From Amoebidium appalachense (Eukaryota; Ichthyosporea), in NCBI GenBank assembly GCA_963693365.1, contig CAVNZM010000003.1, positions 620,001-684,000 on the forward strand: DNA of 64,000 nt, written 5' to 3'. The translations under genes were made by a program, and so were the position numbers. Below the pieces are notes generated by a model. It was not told where the DNA came from. It saw nothing but the letters and a program-made list of their open reading frames with translations, and searched no databases. Shown here piece after piece: positions 59,554-64,000 of this stretch (its first letter is position 1; each line of letters begins with the position of its first letter).

Positions 59554-59751
59554 GAAGGCGGGCAAGGGACTGGTCTCTCCCCAGTAGAACATAATGTATT
59601 TGATTTAATAGCAGAGCTGGAACTGTGTTCCCCTCTGGCAGATAAATTGCAAAATAAATCTACTGGTGCGGAAATTTCTGTTGTCTCGGAGCCCTCCCAC
59701 GAATCTGCATGTGCCCCACCCCCCCCACGAACAGTTACCCCCGTGTACTGA
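59554..59751 (+). CDS. Open frame after the Gag UAG (spacer before protease)
   Basis: In frame with the second Gag frame, immediately after TAG: EGGQGTGLSPVEHNVFDLIA, then KSTGAEISVVSEPSHE and a Pro-rich end, closing at TGA near 59749. It looks coding. It would be expressed only by readthrough of the UAG, or if that codon is an error. Confidence 0.45.
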   Translation, partial: EGGQGTGLSPVEHNVFDLIAELELCSPLADKLQNKSTGAEISVVSEPSHESACAPPPPRTVTPVY

Positions 59752-59757
59752 CCCCCC

Positions 59758-62700
59758 CATGCACACGCACACCCCGCCCCCCGCGCAAAAAGAAAAATGT
59801 GCATTTTGCTGACCGTGTGCACTCCTCCATTGCAGAACCACGGCATGAAAATGCCACTGTGTGCACATTAACCCACGAAAATAAATGCACAGCCACACTT
59901 GCGCGAATGTATGTGCATGGGAAGCTAGTCACAGTAGTTGTCGACTCTGGTGCTAGCCATAGCTGTATAAGCCCAGCATTTTACGAATCTCTCCCTGTAG
60001 TGGCAAGAAAACGAATTCAGCATGTTCCTAATTTTAGTGTACTGGATGCACAAAGTAACGAAATGACATGCCAAGGAAGAATATCTCTCACTCTCGCCAT
60101 TCCCAACGAATCTGCTCTAGTGGTGCACAGATGGCATGTGATTGATAATCTACCATATGATGCCTTATTAGGTGTTGATTTCATGGGGCCACAACAGGGA
60201 CGAATTGATTACGGTGCTGCAGAACTTTCGTTCATGTATGCTAAGGGAAATCGCAGGTGCAGTATTCCGGTGTGGTGGTTGCGTGGGAGTGCGGAGGAGA
60301 CAGCTGTTTCTCGCGTATTAATTACCACCACAGGTATTCACCTCCCGGTAGATGCGTCAAATATCGCAACGTGTAAAATAAAACTCGCTGCCGGCGCACC
60401 ACCACCACGAACTTTAGACTGTTGTATGGGCACAGTGGTTCCATGTGGTCCACTTAATTCACGGGCTTACACAACAGGATGCAGTGTCACCAGTTTAGCT
60501 CGAATTTCGAATAACGAACCCCCCCTCTCCACTAGCGAAGAAAGTGTGATCGAGGACGAATACGAATGCAAGGTGTTGTTGACTAACACATCGGACCATC
60601 ATGTGTACCTAGGCCCTGGTACGGAGGTGGCCATGTTTATTCCCTTGCAATCAGATGACACTGTTACTCTTTTAGCACGTCCACACTCCGGTAATGGAAC
60701 CAGGAGGGCGACAACCCCACACCCTGGCCATCCATTAGGTACCTCTGCTAAAACGAACTTTTCTTCGCAGGAATCAACCGAAGAACCCACCGAACACGAA
60801 CCACACACTTTCCAGGCGGCTACTAATATTAACGGTAGTATTAAGGTGTGTGAACGGAGTAAAATTATGAATATGAGTACGAAAGAGAACACCACACAGC
60901 GCAGTTCCACGAAAATGAATGGTTTTGGTAATCCAGCACGAACAAAACCAGAGGTAGGGCCACCTACTATCGAAGCAGCAGATGGGGCACCATCTACCAC
61001 TGCACTGGAGGATACGAATAATTTACGAAAGCGTACGCACGAATGTACCTCCGACGGGGAAGCCGCCACAGACGACGACTTGCCTTTTGGGGTCAAACCT
61101 CCAGAAGAATACGACATGCCTGGAACTCCCCCAGACCAACGGAAACCGTTGGCGAAACGGATACGAAAACTGCTTAAGAAATGGAAGCATGTGTTCTCTG
61201 CACACGACAACGACTTTGGTTTGAGTACCTTAGACGAACTGTCGATCGAAGTAACTACCACCATACCACAGTACCGCAGGCCCTATAACATCCCCGGGCC
61301 ACATCACCTTCGCGATAGCCTACACAAACAAATTCAAAATTGGGTAGAGTTTGGAGTGATTGAGCCTGCGTCCAGCCCTTACTCCGCTCCGATGGTGTTG
61401 GTGGCGAAAAAGGACGGGTCTTTAAGAGTCTGCATTGATTTTAGAATGCTGAACTTGATTACGAAGAAAGACGGTTACCCTTTACCACGAATTGACATGG
61501 CTCTGGGTATGCTCAGAGGTGCCCGCGTGTTTTCCGCACTTGATTTAAACGGTGGTTACCACCAAGTCAAAGTAGCCGATAACGACAAAGAAAAACTTGC
61601 ATTTACCACCCCCTGGGGGCAGTATCAATTCGCACGCGCACCTTTTGGAGTAAGTAACATGCCTGCTGTCTTTTCAAGGATGATGAACCGTGTATTCGCT
61701 GGTATGCTGTGGACACATGTACTCATATATCTCGATGATATATTAGTTATGTCACCCACTATCGAAGAACATTTTGGGCATTTAGATTCATGTTTTTCCC
61801 GGCTCTGTGATGCAGGATTAAAACTGAAAGGCAGAAAATGCTCTTTGTTCATGGAAGAAGTTGGCTATTTAGGCCATCGCGTATGCCCGGATGGTATTAA
61901 GGTAGACCCAGAAAAAGTGGCAGCAATAAAGAATAAAAGCTACCCACAAAATTTATCTGAGCTACGAAGTGACCTCGGGTTATTTTCATATTATCGAATA
62001 TTTGTGGACGATTTCAGCCATACGGCTGAACCACTCACGCGAATGCTGGGCACCTCGAAGGAGGATTCAGAATTACTAAAACGAATTCACGCAAAAATGC
62101 CCCCCTCTACGAAACCCGCCAAACGCAACGGCAGCGCAAAACAACGAAAAGACGAAGCAAAAAATTTGCACGCCGATTCTGCAGCTATTTTGGCCACGAA
62201 AAAGAAAGCACAGAAAAATGCTGCATGGGTGTGGGGTACGGAACAGGAGAAAGCATACGATACCCTTAAGAATGCGTTAATTAATGCACCTGTGCTTGCT
62301 CACCCCGATTTCACCAAACCTTTTATTGTTGACTCAGATGCTTCACAGTATGCTCTGGGCGCAGTGATTTCGCAGGTAGGTGATGACGGCAAAGAACGAC
62401 CCATAGCTTATGCTAGCAGAACACTCTCTAAGAGTGAACGAAATTATGCGGCGAATAAAAGGGAAGCCTTAGGTGTGTATTGGGCTGTGTGCAAAGCATT
62501 TCGCGCTTACACCTATGGGGCTCCTTTCTTGTTACGAACCGACCACTCCAGCTTGACGCGCATTCTGTCTACCGGCGATGCACCGGAACCTGTTGTTGCA
62601 GGCTGGCAAATGGCGCTTTCCGCATACACATACGAAATTCAGCACAGGGCGGGCAAACACCACAGCAATGCTGATGGACTCTCTCGGCCATCTAAAGAAA

Positions 62701-64000
62701 ATGCGCAACCAGGACCCGAAGATACTGAGCTGACATACCCCTCACTGATCGGCACAGTCTCGGGCTCGTCCACGGTGTTTGCGGTAACACGCTCCGCCGC
62801 AGCGACAGCGCAGGCACAAGCTGCCACCCACCCACCCCCAGCTGAACCCACGAAACCTAATACCACGCCGCCAGAATTTATTCCCCCAAAAGCGGATGGA
62901 CGAATGCCCACCTATGAACAGTATGTGTCAGCACAGAAGGCTGATAAACACATTGCGAAAGTCAGGGCCTACCTGGAAAAAGCACCGGGCTACGAATTAT
63001 TTGGCAACGAAATCGCGATGGAAGCTAGTCGCTGCACCATAGACAATGACCTTGTGTATGTGTGGGTCCTAGAACAGCGTGGCCCCCGCAAACCCAGCAA
63101 GGAACCACGAATTTGGGTGCCGTCTACGCTTGTGCGCCTCGTTTTGGCCGCATGTCACGACGCCCCAACCGCAGGTCACCTCGACGCAGCACGCACCTTC
63201 CACCGTGTTACCCAGATAGCATGGTGGCCACATGTATGGCAAGACTCGGTGCAGTGGGTAACCACATGCAAAGCCTGTCAATACCGGAAGACACCCCGAA
63301 TGCAAAAGAAACTACGAATTCACGATGGTTTTATCCCCACCTATCCCTTTCAATACGTGTCTATGGACATTACTGAGATGCCTACGAAATCTGATCTCAG
63401 AGTTTCCCTGTTGGTGTTTCTCGACCTCTTCACTCGCTGGCCGGAAGTGATTTTATTTCACAAAACACCCACAGCCGAAGATGTGGCAAAGGCATTCGAA
63501 GACTCCATCTACTGCCGTCACGGTCGTCCGGAATTTTTAGTATCAGACAACGGCGCGAATTTGGCAGCTATGTTGGTCACAGATGTCTGTCGAGTGTTGG
63601 CTACAAAACGAATTTTTGCAAGTCCCTACAGCCCCCAGACCAATGGTGCCGTAGAGCGATTCAATCGCACACTTAAGAATATTCTTGCCACTCTCGTGCA
63701 GGATAAACACCACGAATGGATTGACTACTTACCGCAAGTACTGTTTTCCTACCGCACCGCCTACCACTCTTCCTTGGGGGACACGCCATTCTTCATGCTT
63801 TATGGCAGAGATCCGGTCGAGCCCCCCCGCCCCCCAATTGCGGCTTCATGTGGGATGGAGACGGAGGAATACCGTCGAGAACTACTGCAACGAGTGCAGT
63901 ATGCCCGGCAAACAGTCACACGAATTATGTCTGAAGCTGCCCGTCGTAGTAAAATCACGGCTAACAAAAATGCTCGTGAACCCACAGAACTCGAGGGTCT
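59758..64000 (+). CDS. Ty3 Pol: protease, RT, RNase H, integrase (partial, no stop in window)
   Basis: Protease: VVVDSGASHSC (GAC at 59943) and YDALLGVDFM. RT: YSAPMVLVAKKDGSLRVCID, FSALDLNGGYHQV, FGVSNMPAVFSRMM and the catalytic LIYLDDILVM (GAT GAT 61734-61739). A Lys/Ala-rich insert of about 50 residues follows (KRNGSAKQRKDEAKN). RNase H: FIVDSDASQYALGAVI and RTDHSSLTRI. Integrase: HHCC zinc site (HDAPTAGH, CKACQY), first D in VSMDITEM (63366), second in LVSDNGANL (about 63547), E in NGAVERFNRT (about 63655). All catalytic residues seen are present, so pol appears intact as far as it goes. The chromodomain or 3' LTR would lie beyond 64000. Confidence 0.93.

Larger units (their letters stand above)
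58581..64000 (+). mobile_element. Ty3/gypsy (Metaviridae-like) retrotransposon, 5' end unclear, 3' end beyond window
   Basis: Domain order Gag, zinc knuckle, protease, RT, RNase H, integrase identifies Ty3/gypsy. The pol frame is uninterrupted from about 59758 to the window edge, more than 1,400 codons. Breaks occur only in gag and at the gag-pol junction. Arg codons are strongly CGA, unlike the copia neighbour. Confidence 0.92.

Overview
This is eukaryotic, repeat-laden DNA, most likely from an opisthokont. The evidence is long GT-AG introns, a Paf1-complex CDC73 gene, a double-PHD-finger gene and a PAS-domain gene. The style of the CDC73 N-terminus and of the PAS region recalls early-diverging fungi, but a unicellular holozoan is not excluded. 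Introns and intergenic DNA consist largely of microsatellites: (GA)n, (CA)n, (CT)n, (GGGA)n and very long mononucleotide C/G tracts. Most long open frames in the window are translations of these repeats and are not genes.

Layout. (1) 1-3113, plus strand: the last three visible exons of a DPF/PHF10-like double PHD finger gene. (2) 3114-6188: convergent intergenic DNA with a minisatellite. (3) 21948 down to about 6189, minus strand: a PAS-domain gene of at least 15 exons, about 1,030 residues, rebuilt here from phase-consistent splice sites. (4) 22600-30050: a retroelement graveyard holding an orphan gag-like ORF, a tandem array of promoter-bearing LTR modules, a broken Ty3-like element with a protease, a 500-base N gap and a LINE RT scrap. 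(5) 31456-50090, plus strand: a complete CDC73 (parafibromin) gene, 16 exons and 484 codons spread over 18.6 kb. (6) 50889-58032: a Ty1/copia element with two LTRs. (7) 58581-64000: a Ty3/gypsy element running off the window.

The three host genes are all of chromatin or transcription type, but nothing shows that they are co-regulated. The main unusual signals lie in non-coding DNA. There are two modular dispersed repeat families that end in poly(C), one with recognisable Pol III A/B-box-like words. TTAA-flanked MITEs sit 20-45 nt upstream of splice acceptors. Exon-edge fragments are tandemly duplicated next to their parent exons. Introns recurrently begin with GT followed within a few bases by poly(C), and end in (CA)nCAG. 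Several frame breaks in otherwise good coding sequence fall at homopolymers, so consensus errors must be considered before calling genes dead.
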